Source of the DNA: Acidobacteriota bacterium
GTDB taxonomy: Bacteria > Acidobacteriota > Terriglobia > Acidiferrales > UBA7541
Length of the DNA stretch: 36,806 bases
Assembly: GCA_003167215.1 (NCBI GenBank)
Contig: PMTV01000044.1
Coordinates: 1 to 36,806, forward strand
Direction of reading: 5' to 3'
Shown: positions 18,159-27,731 of the stretch, piece by piece
How the letters are laid out: each line of letters begins with the position of its first letter
Numbering within the stretch: position 1 is the first letter of the stretch
The notes under the pieces: model-generated
The model's database searches: none
Told to the model about the DNA's origin: nothing
The model's input: the letters and a program-made list of their open reading frames with translations, nothing else
Translations under genes and position numbers: made by a program

Positions 18159-20318
18159 ATGAGCTTTCGATTCGCGTCGTTGTTTACCGTTGTTTTCCTC
18201 GCATGCGCGGTTTGGGCACAGAGTCCTCCTGCGACACAAAATTCCGGCGCTGTGCCCGGCGCAGGCGCCGGAGTAGTAGAAAATTCCGCAGCGACGCGAA
18301 ACCTGGCAATAGATGACTACTTCCGAATCCTCGAAATCGAAGATGCGCAGCTGAGTCCGGAGGGAAAGTGGGTCGCTTATGTAGTGAAGACCCACGATCC
18401 AAAGGAAGACAAGAATGAATCGCGGATTTGGATGGTTCCGACTTCGGGCGGCTCCGCAATTCCACTGACGGCCGAAGGAGTCTCCTGCGATCATCCGCGC
18501 TGGAGTCCGGACGGAAAATACCTGGGGTTCCTTTCCGGGCGCGCCGGGCCCAAGGGCGAAAAGGAAGATGAGGACAGCAAGAAGGAAGAGCTCTGGATAC
18601 TGAATCGCGAAGGCGGAGAAGCGCAAAAAATAACCGATACGATCCAGAGCGTCAACAGCTTTTCATGGTCTCCGGCTGGAGACCGAATTGTTTTAATTCT
18701 GCAAGACCCGTCGATTAGCGAAATTGAGGCCGCGAAAAATAAGGACAAGAGTGACGCGAAGCCGAAGGCGCACCCGTGGGTGATCGACCGGCTGCATTTC
18801 AAAGAGGATGAAATCGGCTACCTGGACCGGCGGCGCACCCATCTTTATGTTTTTGAGCTCGCAGGCCGAAAGATGACGCAGATCACTTCCGGCGATTATG
18901 ACGACAGCGCTCCGGCGTGGTCTCCGGACGGGAGGTCGATTGCGTTTGAGAGCAACCGTTCGGATTCCGAGGACCCCGATCGCAATTACAACACGGATAT
19001 TTGGGTGGTGGCGGCGGACAATACGGATCAGGGCAAATCGCTCGTGCGGGTAACGACGAATCCGGGAACGGACGGCGCCCCCGCTTGGTCGCCGGACGGC
19101 AAATGGATCGCGTTTACGAGCCAGCTGGAACCAAAACTTTTTCAATACGCGACATTCCACATTGCAATCGCCCCGGCGGCCGGCGGCGAAGCGAAAGTAT
19201 TAACACTCAAGCTCGACCGGAACTCGAGCGAGCCGCGTTTTTCAGCGGACGGGAAATGGATTTATTTCATCGCGGATGATGATGGCACGCAGAATTTAAT
19301 GCGGGTTCCGGCGATGGGTGGCGAGATTACTCGGCCGATCGGCGGACGAAAGATGGTGGAGTCATTTACGCTGGACAAGAATGGAGCCGCGGCTGCCGTG
19401 ATCGGAGAGTTGACGCATCCGGCTGAAGTGTATTTGCTGCCTGCAGACGGTGGTGATCTGAGGCGGTTGACAACGACAAACGATGCATTGATGGCGCAAA
19501 TTCGCCTTCCCAACGTTGAGTACGTGCATTTCAAAAGCAAAGACGGGACGACGGTGGCGGGATATCTCTACGAGCCGCCGGAATACAAGCCAGGGACGCG
19601 CTATCCGGCGATACTCCGGCCGCACGGTGGGCCAGTGTGGGCGTACTACGCCGAGTTTAATTTTACTCCGCAGCTCTATGCGGCGAACGGTTACGTGGTG
19701 CTGACGCCAAATCCGCGCGGGTCGTCCGGCTACGGCCAGGATTTTTGCAAAGCAATTTACGCCGACTGGGGCCACAAGGATTTCGAAGACGATATGGCAA
19801 TGGTGGACTATGCGGTGGCGCAGGGAATTGCGGATCCTGACAAGCTTGGCGTTGGGGGATGGTCATACGGCGGCATCTCGACCAATTTTATTATTACGCA
19901 GACTACCCGGTTCAAAGCCGCGATTTCGGGCGCGGGAAATTTTCTTTACATCACAAATTGGGGACACGATTTGTATTCCAGAGACTGGGAAATCGAACTC
20001 GGGCTGCCTTGGGAGAACCGCGAACTGTGGGAGAAGCTCTCGCCCTTCAATCGAGTGACCAAAATTAAGACGCCGACGCTGATTATGGGAGGCGAGATTG
20101 ATTGGAATGTTCCAGTGATTAACGGCGAGCAGATGTACCAAAGCCTGAAACGGCTCGGCGTGCCGACTTTACTGGTAGTTTACCCGGGCGAATACCACGA
20201 ATTTTCTCGCCCATCATTCATTCAAGACCGCTACGAGCGCGACCTGCATTGGTACGATCATTACGTGAAAGGCGAAGGCCCGGCGATTCCCGCGCCTGCG
20301 GCGAAGACCGCAGACTAA
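18159..20318 (+). CDS. Exported S9-family serine peptidase (acylaminoacyl/dipeptidyl peptidase-like)
   Basis: 719 residues, ATG 18159, with GAGAGG upstream. A signal peptide (residues 1-21, VWA|Q) exports it to the periplasm. Residues ~45-420 form a WD40-like/PD40 beta-propeller with repeated AWSPDGRSIAF-type strands (W/F-SPDGK at about 110, 170, 250, 310, 365). Residues ~450-700 are the alpha/beta-hydrolase peptidase domain. The triad is complete: Ser569 in GGWSYGG, Asp648 in GGEIDWNVP, His680 in GEYHEFSRP; the RPHGGPVWAYYAEFNFTPQ oxyanion region is also intact. It would hydrolyse short peptides, removing N-terminal residues or dipeptides. It stands alone before the TonB-type receptor; a role in peptide nutrition alongside that receptor is only inference. 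Confidence 0.92.
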   Translation: MSFRFASLFTVVFLACAVWAQSPPATQNSGAVPGAGAGVVENSAATRNLAIDDYFRILEIEDAQLSPEGKWVAYVVKTHDPKEDKNESRIWMVPTSGGSAIPLTAEGVSCDHPRWSPDGKYLGFLSGRAGPKGEKEDEDSKKEELWILNREGGEAQKITDTIQSVNSFSWSPAGDRIVLILQDPSISEIEAAKNKDKSDAKPKAHPWVIDRLHFKEDEIGYLDRRRTHLYVFELAGRKMTQITSGDYDDSAPAWSPDGRSIAFESNRSDSEDPDRNYNTDIWVVAADNTDQGKSLVRVTTNPGTDGAPAWSPDGKWIAFTSQLEPKLFQYATFHIAIAPAAGGEAKVLTLKLDRNSSEPRFSADGKWIYFIADDDGTQNLMRVPAMGGEITRPIGGRKMVESFTLDKNGAAAAVIGELTHPAEVYLLPADGGDLRRLTTTNDALMAQIRLPNVEYVHFKSKDGTTVAGYLYEPPEYKPGTRYPAILRPHGGPVWAYYAEFNFTPQLYAANGYVVLTPNPRGSSGYGQDFCKAIYADWGHKDFEDDMAMVDYAVAQGIADPDKLGVGGWSYGGISTNFIITQTTRFKAAISGAGNFLYITNWGHDLYSRDWEIELGLPWENRELWEKLSPFNRVTKIKTPTLIMGGEIDWNVPVINGEQMYQSLKRLGVPTLLVVYPGEYHEFSRPSFIQDRYERDLHWYDHYVKGEGPAIPAPAAKTAD

Positions 20319-20578
20319 TGCCGCAGCATATCTAAATCTTCTAAATCACGTAGAGACGCTCTACGAACAATTCCTCCACTGCTCCAAGAACCATTTTATT
20401 TCTCGGAGAATTGTAGATCATCCCGCGTTGGAATTACTGCTCTGATGCCGTCGAATCAATTAGTTATGCGCCTCGCACCGCCCTTCTGATTGTTGGCTGT
20501 GAAACTGCATGGAGAGCCCCAGAGATTGTCTGGCGCATCGACGCCAGCCGGAAGTGACTATCGGATTGGGGGACTAAA

Positions 20579-23500
20579 ATGAAGAAGGGTCGAAGTCTGT
20601 TCACAGTTACGCGAGCAGTGTCTTTGATGTTGGGGTTGTTGTTCGTAATCTTGGCATCGCCATCGAAGGTTAGGGCACAGGTGACCAGCGGGTCCATATC
20701 GGGCACCGCGGTGGATCCCTCAGGCGCGGTTGTGCCTGGCGTGGAAGTCAGAGCTATTAATACCGGGACGGGGTCCGTTGCAACCACAATGACGGATGAT
20801 GCTGGATTGTTCCGCCTCTCGGAGTTGCTGGTTGGAACTTACACCCTGGAGTTTACGAAGCAAAGCTTTAGCAAGTATGTGGTGAACAACGTCGTGGTGT
20901 CCTCTGGGACAGACCAGGGCGTAGGATTGGTCAAATTGGCCCTTGGCGCATCCACCGTAACGGTGGAAGTCACTGAAGCTCCGCCTCTAATCGAAACGAC
21001 AGAGGCCCAGGTCTCCACCACATTCACCACGCAACAGATCACGAGCTTTGCTGGTTTGCAGGAGAACGAGGGAATGGATTTCCTGGCCCTGCAAATCCCG
21101 GGCGTCAATATGACGCGCGACAACACTTTTTCGAATTCTAACGGCGTAGGCTTTTCAGTGGACGGCATTCGCGGCCGGAATAATGACCAGCAAATTGACG
21201 GTCAGAATAACAACGACAACTCGGTTGCCGGACCCTCGCTATTCCTTTCGAATCCTGACTTCGTTCAGGAATACCAGGTTACAACCAACAACTTCGGAGC
21301 CGAGTATGGTCGCAACTCCGGTTCCGTGGTCAACCTGGTGACTCCATCGGGCACTAACAACTGGCACGGCACCATCAACGGAGCCGAAGGTAACTCAGCC
21401 TTGGACAGTTTGACCAACGTCGACAAGGAGCCATTCCAAGATCCGAGCCTCACAAAAGTTCCTTGGTTCAACAATGTGTTTGCCAGCACGACGGTGGGCG
21501 GGCCGGTGCAGAAAGACCACATCTTCGTTTTTGGCGGGTTTGACACACAGATTATCGAGTCGAATTCGGTGGATCAAACCGGCTCCTTGACTCCCACACC
21601 TACTGGACTGGCGCAGTTGGCGGCATGCTATCCAAATAGCGCCAGCGTAGCGGCGTTGCGGACCTTTGGACCTTATGGAATCGGGGCAGGGAACCCGACT
21701 CCCAGTGGAACAGTAACTCCGATCACGCTTACCGGTTCCGACACGAACCCGTCGTGCGCCGTTGACTTCGCAGGCGTCACGAGGACTTTAGGCACACCCT
21801 TTCACGAATACGATTTTATCGGTCGCTCCGATTTCCAGTACACAAACGACAGAGTGTACTTGCGTTATCTCTACAACTATTCGAATTCTATTAATGCCGA
21901 CCCATTCGTCACAGCCGCGGCAGGATATCCGGTATCAGTCCCGAGCCGGAGCCAGACTGGCCTGATTGGCTGGACCCACACGCTATCGCCGTCCATGACG
22001 AACGAGCTTCGGCTGTCTTATGGCCGGCAGAACACCGAATTTGGGGGCAATGGAATCGGGAATACGGTTCCAGTTCAGGGGAACCTCGGCAACGCCCTGG
22101 CAAACATCGGTGTAAATGCCACTGACGGTAATCCTATTCTCGCATTTGGGCCGAACGCTGACTCACCCCAAGGCCGCATTGTGAACACATATCAGGTCCA
22201 GGACAACTGGAGCTACGTTCACGGGAAGAGCCAATGGAAAGCAGGTGTGAATTTCACTTACCAGAAGTCTCCCAATGTGTTCCTCCCGAACTTCAACGGC
22301 ACGTTCAACTTCGCTGCCAATCCCGTTAGCGCCACGACCATCACTACCCCGGATTGCACGATCACGCCGGGTGAAACCTTAAGTGCGTTTTCAGCGTTTG
22401 CTTGCAACATTCCGGACTTCGTTAATATTTCGCAAGGAAATCCAAAAATCGACTTCAGCGAAAAGGACACGTTCCTTTACGTCCAGAACGATTACAAGCT
22501 CCGGCCGAATTTGACCCTGAATCTCGGCCTCACGTGGTCTTACTACGGTCAGCCGGCAAATCTTTTCCACGATGAAACGGTTAACGACCTGAAGATACCG
22601 CTGTGGAATCCAGCCTTGCCGACTTCGGTTACCACATTTCCTTCGATTCCAGCTCCCAAGAATAGCTGGGGTCCCAGCGTTGGGTTCGCCTGGAGCCCGA
22701 GCATGGATAACTTCCTGACGGGTGGGAACGGGAAGACGGTCATTCGGGGCGGGTACAGACTCTCGTACGATCCGCCGGTCTACAACATCTACCTAAACAT
22801 CTCAACTTCAGCGCCCGTCCTGCTCGCGCAATCGGTAGGACTAGCGACAGACCCAATAACCAATGCGGTTGTCAATCCGCTGCCCGCGGACCCGACCGGC
22901 GCGGCTGTGCGCACGCAGCTCGCTCCGTCTCTGGTAACCGGGGTTGCCGACCCGCGGTCCTTTAACGAAACGACCATTACTCCAAATTTTGGACCGGATC
23001 ATGTTCATAGCTGGTCTCTCGGGGTTCAGAGGCAGATTTCGAACGCGACAGCCGTGGAAGCTCGTTACGTTGGGAACCACGGGGATAATCTGTTCCAGTC
23101 CATCAACGCGAATCCTTATGTAGCTGGCCTTGCAGCAAGCTTTCCGACTTTTCTGCCTGCTGGCGTGACGCCGTGCTCTGCGGCGGATGCGGTTGTGCCG
23201 AACGCGATAGGACGCGAAAATTGCGACGAAGGCATCCTCCGCAAACGGACCAACACCGGGTATTCCAGCTACAACGGACTGCAAGTTCAGTTCCGTGCAA
23301 CGAATCTCTACAAACAGCTGACCATGACGGCCAACTATACCTGGAGCAAGACAACCGACAACGCGAGCGAAATATTCAGCACCTTTGGTGGTGGGAATTC
23401 GCTGGCATTCTCGCAAAATCCTCTCAACTTCACGTCCGCGGAGAACGGATTGTCGGGATTGAACATTCCGCAAGCTTTCACTCTGAACGTTTTTGAACAG

Positions 23501-24229
23501 CTCCCGTTCTACCGCTCGCAGCAGGGATTGATAGGCCACCTGCTCGGCGGATGGGGTGTCTCGGCCAACTACATCCTCTCCTCCGGTGAGCCGTACACTC
23601 CGATCCAGTTTGCCCTGAATGCTGAGACTAACGGAACAGGGTTCGATGTTCCGTTCAACAACGCTTTTGTCGGCACTTTCGACACCGCACGGCCATTCCT
23701 GGGGAGTTCAAGCGCGCCAGTGAACCAAGTTGGAATTTATGCCGGTGACGCTTGCTCGCTGTTTGGCCCCACGGTCGGTAGCCCGGCGATTCCGAACCCC
23801 AGTTGCGGACTGGCGCCCACGACGTTGTTGAGCTTCAACGGCGTGAATTCAACGGGTGGAACCACCGCACCGGTGACGACGACGAAAGGCGTGCGGACTA
23901 TCGTAAATGGCGGGGAAGCGCAGGAAATATTCGGCACGCCCTTTGGCAACGCGGGACGGAATATTTTTAAGGACGCCAAAACGAATATTTCGAACATCGG
24001 GATAGTCAAATCGTTCAAAATCAACGAGCGTTCCACCGTTCAGTTCCGCACGACGATGCTCAACGCTTTCAACCACTCGAATTACTCCAGCGTTGATCCT
24101 TTTCTTGACGATGCGGGATTGTCCTCCTTTGAAACGGGCTTCGGGACTCCAAGCGTGTTTCCAAGCAACGGTACCGGTAGCTCGGTGGGGAAGCGGCAAA
24201 TCCTCTTCGGCGCGAAGGTTAACTTCTAA
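20579..24229 (+). CDS. Oar-like TonB-dependent outer-membrane receptor with carboxypeptidase-regulatory domain
   Basis: 1216 residues, ATG 20579, preceded by a G-rich (TTGGGGGAC) ribosome-binding region. Signal peptide residues 1-34 (VRA|Q). Residues ~36-118 form a CarboxypepD_reg-like beta-sandwich (GSISGTAVDPSGAVVPGVEV...GLFRLSELLVGTYTLEF). Residues ~125-270 are a plug-like domain (GFSVDGIRGRNNDQQIDGQNNN, FGAEYGRNSGSVVNLVT), and the remainder is a large beta-barrel ending in KVNF, with a C-terminal Phe as expected for a BAM signal. This architecture, with alternating aromatic strands such as NELRLSYGRQNTEFG and TMTANYTWSKTTDN, is typical of the expanded acidobacterial Oar/OmpA-like receptor family. 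The substrate is unknown; such proteins are often linked to uptake of large carbohydrates or to protease and adhesion functions. A strong terminator follows. Confidence 0.92.
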   Translation: MKKGRSLFTVTRAVSLMLGLLFVILASPSKVRAQVTSGSISGTAVDPSGAVVPGVEVRAINTGTGSVATTMTDDAGLFRLSELLVGTYTLEFTKQSFSKYVVNNVVVSSGTDQGVGLVKLALGASTVTVEVTEAPPLIETTEAQVSTTFTTQQITSFAGLQENEGMDFLALQIPGVNMTRDNTFSNSNGVGFSVDGIRGRNNDQQIDGQNNNDNSVAGPSLFLSNPDFVQEYQVTTNNFGAEYGRNSGSVVNLVTPSGTNNWHGTINGAEGNSALDSLTNVDKEPFQDPSLTKVPWFNNVFASTTVGGPVQKDHIFVFGGFDTQIIESNSVDQTGSLTPTPTGLAQLAACYPNSASVAALRTFGPYGIGAGNPTPSGTVTPITLTGSDTNPSCAVDFAGVTRTLGTPFHEYDFIGRSDFQYTNDRVYLRYLYNYSNSINADPFVTAAAGYPVSVPSRSQTGLIGWTHTLSPSMTNELRLSYGRQNTEFGGNGIGNTVPVQGNLGNALANIGVNATDGNPILAFGPNADSPQGRIVNTYQVQDNWSYVHGKSQWKAGVNFTYQKSPNVFLPNFNGTFNFAANPVSATTITTPDCTITPGETLSAFSAFACNIPDFVNISQGNPKIDFSEKDTFLYVQNDYKLRPNLTLNLGLTWSYYGQPANLFHDETVNDLKIPLWNPALPTSVTTFPSIPAPKNSWGPSVGFAWSPSMDNFLTGGNGKTVIRGGYRLSYDPPVYNIYLNISTSAPVLLAQSVGLATDPITNAVVNPLPADPTGAAVRTQLAPSLVTGVADPRSFNETTITPNFGPDHVHSWSLGVQRQISNATAVEARYVGNHGDNLFQSINANPYVAGLAASFPTFLPAGVTPCSAADAVVPNAIGRENCDEGILRKRTNTGYSSYNGLQVQFRATNLYKQLTMTANYTWSKTTDNASEIFSTFGGGNSLAFSQNPLNFTSAENGLSGLNIPQAFTLNVFEQLPFYRSQQGLIGHLLGGWGVSANYILSSGEPYTPIQFALNAETNGTGFDVPFNNAFVGTFDTARPFLGSSSAPVNQVGIYAGDACSLFGPTVGSPAIPNPSCGLAPTTLLSFNGVNSTGGTTAPVTTTKGVRTIVNGGEAQEIFGTPFGNAGRNIFKDAKTNISNIGIVKSFKINERSTVQFRTTMLNAFNHSNYSSVDPFLDDAGLSSFETGFGTPSVFPSNGTGSSVGKRQILFGAKVNF

Positions 24230-24274
24230 CTTAGGATCTGCTGCTAGGGCACTGGGCAGATTCTCAAACCTCTA

Positions 24275-24317
24275 AAGCCAGAAAGCCTCGATACGGGGCT
24301 TTCTGGCTTCTTTATTT
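24275..24317 (+). terminator. Strong Rho-independent terminator of the receptor gene
   Basis: A perfect 13-bp stem (AAGCCAGAAAGCC / GGCTTTCTGGCTT) with a 9-base loop is followed by CTTTATTTT. It sits 45 bases after the receptor stop and before the convergent gene. Confidence 0.92.
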
Positions 24318-24413
24318 TCGTTTCGAGTACTTCGGGAGCCGCTCAACCGCCCGAAGCTCCAGCGCGCCCACAAGGGCATCACTGACGGCGGTCTGAGGAG
24401 ATCGAGGGGAAAC

Positions 24414-25844
24414 CTACTCCTTGTCGCATGCAGCGGAAGGGAACGTTAATGTGATTTCCGCAGTTTCGGTGTCGGCGCCGTCGACGGCGGCGGGCTCGGC
24501 TTCGATGCGCGCGGGGATGGTGCAGGTTTCCTTGGCACGGCGCAGGCTCAAACGCTGAGGATCAAGATCTTCCCAGGCGGAAATTGTGTAATGCGCGGAT
24601 TGCAGGAGCGTGAAGTCGTAAACACCTTCGCCGATTCTTTGAGCTGCCGGATTTTCTCCTTCACTGGCTTTGGCCATGATGGTGACTTCGCCGGGCGGCC
24701 GCCCGTCCTTCCATCTCAACTGTGCGCGGATTTTATGGGTTGGGTACCCGTTGTTAACTTGGATGTTTGCTTTAAGCAACTGTTCACCGTCTTTTAGAGT
24801 GATCACAGCGGTTTCGTTTTGCTCCGAGACACCGGGATAAAATGTGCGTGGAAATGGCGAGTTGGGATCCTTACGATTTGTGCGGTTGAATACTAGAATA
24901 TATTCACCCGGACCGACGTGGTCGAACTCGAATTCACCTTTCGACCCTTGAAAACCCCAAAGACCCGGCTCGGTGTCCTTGAAGCGGTCCGCGCGATATA
25001 GTTCCACGGACGCAAGATTCAGAGGCTTCTCATCCGGACCCAAAACGCTGCCGCGAATCTTGCCGAGCGGCAGAGCGTCCACGTTGTATTCAAAACAGGC
25101 GCCGTTCGGAATCTTGATCGGGGGCAAAGCGCCCGGAAGAGTCTTCTCGGTCAATTCCATCCGAGCGGGAAGGCTGGCCGAAAAATGATATTCCCCGGCA
25201 TGGACATCGTAAAAGGAATAGACACCATCCGGCCCCGTGCTGGTCGCGAAGCGATCATCCTTTGAACGAAGCTTCAGTTTTATGTGGGGGAGAGGATCGT
25301 CCGGATCGTCGGCAGGAGCCAGCAGCGGCGGATCGGAGCGGCGAAGAACACCGAATACGGAGGCGACTCGCTGATGTTTGCGCATGGCGCGCAATTGAGG
25401 CAGCAGGGCACGGCCATCGGGCGCCGGGCGGGTGCCGTTGCAGATCGTGGCGAAAAGGCGCCCTTCGATTTCCTGTTGCGTGAACACGATGTATTGATCA
25501 CCCTTCCGGAAACGGTAGCCACAATCACCGTCGTCGCCTCCTGAGAAGATATCGATTTCCGCGGCGTCCGGCCCGGCAAATTTTTCATCAATTTTGAAAC
25601 GATAACGGATCAACGGGGTGACGTCCGTTGCGGAAGCTGTGCTTCCTGCGTTTTGCGAATCGGCAGCGTCCGGGGCTGGAGACGGAACACCTTCGACGTC
25701 CATGACGGTGCCGACGAATACAACGTCATCTTGCTGCAAACCCTGGCAAGTTCCCGGAGGAGCCTTGGAACACGTGCAGGCCGATATTCCTCCAGGGACC
25801 AAAAATAATATTGGAAGCAGTGCAAGAACTGCGCGCCGAATCAT
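24414..25844 (-). CDS. Exported protein with TIMP/NTR-like N-terminal domain and carboxypeptidase-regulatory-like repeats
   Basis: 476 residues, ATG 25844. Signal peptide residues 1-22 end ISA, so the mature protein would begin C-T-C-S (Cys23, Cys25). The next ~125 residues follow the animal TIMP/netrin-like pattern: CTC..., a third Cys in GTCQGL, DVVFVGTV, a RYRFKIDEKFAG strand pair, CGYRFRKGDQYIVF, and ATICNGT. Residues ~160-460 contain several beta-sandwich repeats of the CarboxypepD_reg/Cna-B type (GVYSFYDVHAGEYHFSA, IRGSVLGPDEKPL, GEFEFDHVGPGEYILVF). The ISAC sequence also fits a lipobox, so Cys23 might instead be lipidated. It may be an envelope or secreted peptidase inhibitor or matrix-binding protein, but this is not shown. 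Monocistronic, convergent with the receptor. Confidence 0.8.
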   Translation of the reverse strand: MIRRAVLALLPILFLVPGGISACTCSKAPPGTCQGLQQDDVVFVGTVMDVEGVPSPAPDAADSQNAGSTASATDVTPLIRYRFKIDEKFAGPDAAEIDIFSGGDDGDCGYRFRKGDQYIVFTQQEIEGRLFATICNGTRPAPDGRALLPQLRAMRKHQRVASVFGVLRRSDPPLLAPADDPDDPLPHIKLKLRSKDDRFATSTGPDGVYSFYDVHAGEYHFSASLPARMELTEKTLPGALPPIKIPNGACFEYNVDALPLGKIRGSVLGPDEKPLNLASVELYRADRFKDTEPGLWGFQGSKGEFEFDHVGPGEYILVFNRTNRKDPNSPFPRTFYPGVSEQNETAVITLKDGEQLLKANIQVNNGYPTHKIRAQLRWKDGRPPGEVTIMAKASEGENPAAQRIGEGVYDFTLLQSAHYTISAWEDLDPQRLSLRRAKETCTIPARIEAEPAAVDGADTETAEITLTFPSAACDKE

Positions 25845-25978
25845 CGTCGATATCGTACATGGAGCTGCGCGTGGAATCGAGTGCGAGGGGTATGATTTTT
25901 CAGAAGAGTGTCCAGGCTAAAAGCATTCCAGTTTGGAACATGGCGGTCTTTCAAGATGGTTTGCGGACTGCATGCATT

Positions 25979-26680
25979 TTACTCTTTCGCCCATAACCGA
26001 AATCCGCCGAGGATCGCATTTTCGTTGCGTCCCATGCGCGCGCCCGGTGGCAACTTTTTGAGTTTCTTCGCATTTCCGCCGCCCAGCACTACGTAGTCGG
26101 CTTGAAGCGCGCCTATCAATTTCTCCGTAGTCTTGAAAACTTCCTTCCGCCATTTTTTCTTGCCCAGCCGCTTTAGCCCGCGCAGTCCCAGATATTCCTC
26201 GTATGTTTTTCCGTGCTTATAGGGCAGGTGAGCGAGCTCCATGGGTTCCAAAATTCCGTCCACGATCATCGCGGATCCAAGTCCGGTGCCTAATCCAAGA
26301 AACAACATTCGCCCGCCGTGATAGCTACCAAGAGCCTGCATGGCTGCGTCATTAACAATCCTGACGGGGCAGCCCAGGGCTTTCTTGTAGTTGAACCCGA
26401 CCCACCCACCGCCGAGATTGACGGGCTCTCGAACGGGATGGCCGGCGGTGACCGGACCCGGATAGCCGATGGAAACGCGATCGTATTTCCAGTCACGAGT
26501 AGCCGCTTTCACATCGCGAACCATGTCTTTGGCCGTCATGTGCGGGCCAGAAGGGATCTTGCGCGGCTGTTTTTGTCCGGTGGCCTGCGCCTTAATATTC
26601 GTGCCGCCCACATCGAGTACCAGAATTTTATGGGAAGATTTCGCCGCGGACGCCCTAGTTTGTTTCATTCTGCCTGCCAT
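25979..26680 (-). CDS. ROK-family sugar kinase, polyphosphate-glucokinase-like
   Basis: 233 residues. The phosphate-1 motif is LDVGGTNIK (Asp23), followed by IGYPGPV, the catalytic IVNDAAMQALG block with Asp111, and LGLGTGLGSAMI for nucleotide/phosphate binding. The CxCGxxGC zinc motif of classic ROK repressors and glucokinases is absent, as in the PpgK (polyphosphate/ATP glucokinase) branch, whose ~240-270-residue size it also fits. The ending GRNENAILGGFRLW is typical of that branch. It would phosphorylate glucose or a similar hexose in the cytoplasm with ATP or polyphosphate. It starts 9 bases after the stop of the XRE-S24 regulator gene, so the two form an operon; an unusual pairing that suggests control by sugar or energy status. 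Confidence 0.85.
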   Translation of the reverse strand: MAGRMKQTRASAAKSSHKILVLDVGGTNIKAQATGQKQPRKIPSGPHMTAKDMVRDVKAATRDWKYDRVSIGYPGPVTAGHPVREPVNLGGGWVGFNYKKALGCPVRIVNDAAMQALGSYHGGRMLFLGLGTGLGSAMIVDGILEPMELAHLPYKHGKTYEEYLGLRGLKRLGKKKWRKEVFKTTEKLIGALQADYVVLGGGNAKKLKKLPPGARMGRNENAILGGFRLWAKE

Positions 26681-26688
26681 TCATTCAT

Positions 26689-27474
26689 CTAGGGCGCCTT
26701 TCCAATCCACCAAAGAACCTTGGCTAGTATTGTCCATTTGTGTTTGCTATCGAGCGTGATCGATTCATATTCCCGGTTTTCGGGCTGCAGAGTGTCGGTG
26801 CGGCCATAGCGCTGCAAGCGAGATACAGTCAAGCCCATGTCTCTGTGCCAGGCGATGACAATTTTTCCGTTCAGTTTACTTCGCTCGCTCTGCGAAGAGT
26901 CCACGGCGACCACGTAGCCGTCTTGAATTAGAGGCATCATAGAATTGCCCTTCACGCGCAAGCAACTCGTAGACGTGGGATTGGGGCACCAATCCTTGGG
27001 TGCCGCAATCATGCTCTCAAACGGCGCCTGATGCAGCACTGAGGTACCGTCGCCTTTTTCGCCGTGCGACGCGGCCACGACCTTCAGCAAGGGGATGGCG
27101 ACGAGTTGGACCTTGCTGCGCAAACGCTTCTTGCCACCGCTGCCCGCAGTTACGATCTCGAAATCCGGCATGGCGGTTCTTTCAAGACGCCGCCGCATCT
27201 GCGGAACGACGCGCATCAAGTCTTCATTGCGCAGTCCCGCCCGGCCCCAAAAAAACCAGCAAGCGGGATCTCCAGCCATATTCCCAAGTTCCACGTAGGC
27301 GTGCGAGGGCGGCTCTTGCACGCCGCGCTCCCAACGCGATACGGTCATTGCCGAGCAGTGAAGCACTTCACCGAAAGCGGCTTGATCCAGATGCATATTT
27401 TGGCGTAGCCGCAAAATTGCCCGGGCGCATTCCGGCGTGGCGGGGGATTTCGATTTAGCGGGGAGTCTGGCCAT
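26689..27474 (-). CDS. XRE-type transcriptional regulator with LexA-like S24 domain lacking the catalytic lysine
   Basis: 261 residues from ATG 27474, chosen because AAGGGGA lies ~11 bases upstream; a TTG at 27519 would add 15 poorly conserved residues. Residues ~14-65 form a helix-turn-helix of the XRE/plant-type pattern (LRLRQNMHLDQAAFGEVLHCSAMTVSRWERG). Residues ~120-250 form an S24/LexA beta domain: CLRVKGNSMMPLIQDGYVVAVD carries the nucleophile position Ser178, but the strand that normally reads TVKRL reads TVSRL, so the general-base lysine is Ser218. Autocleavage is therefore unlikely, and the domain probably serves for dimerisation or ligand sensing. It is co-transcribed with the ROK kinase and is divergent from the Crp/Fnr gene across ~260 bases, which should hold both promoters. 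Confidence 0.82.
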   Translation of the reverse strand: MARLPAKSKSPATPECARAILRLRQNMHLDQAAFGEVLHCSAMTVSRWERGVQEPPSHAYVELGNMAGDPACWFFWGRAGLRNEDLMRVVPQMRRRLERTAMPDFEIVTAGSGGKKRLRSKVQLVAIPLLKVVAASHGEKGDGTSVLHQAPFESMIAAPKDWCPNPTSTSCLRVKGNSMMPLIQDGYVVAVDSSQSERSKLNGKIVIAWHRDMGLTVSRLQRYGRTDTLQPENREYESITLDSKHKWTILAKVLWWIGKAP

Positions 27475-27731
27475 AGAAACCGCTGTCCCCTTATTAGCAC
27501 TACTCGGCCAGCCGTTCAATGGTAACTACGGGAATATTCGTGCTGGCCCAGATTTTATGGCCTAGAGGAGAGCGTGAATCCAAATTGCCGGTTACTAACA
27601 TTTATAGCTAGTATCTGACGTTACGAAAGAGTATCTTAATGAAGTCTCATGAGCATTTTTCCGCCACGCCTTCCCGGTGCCCGGTTTCCTGCGAAATCAG
27701 ACAACTTTCCAATGGCGCAGGGAGCCCTCTG

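Noticed and set aside
27519-27626. GTAAC/GTTAC scattered repeats between the divergent regulators as an operator
   Set aside because: Five-base matches at irregular spacing (27522, 27591, 27620) are within chance expectation.
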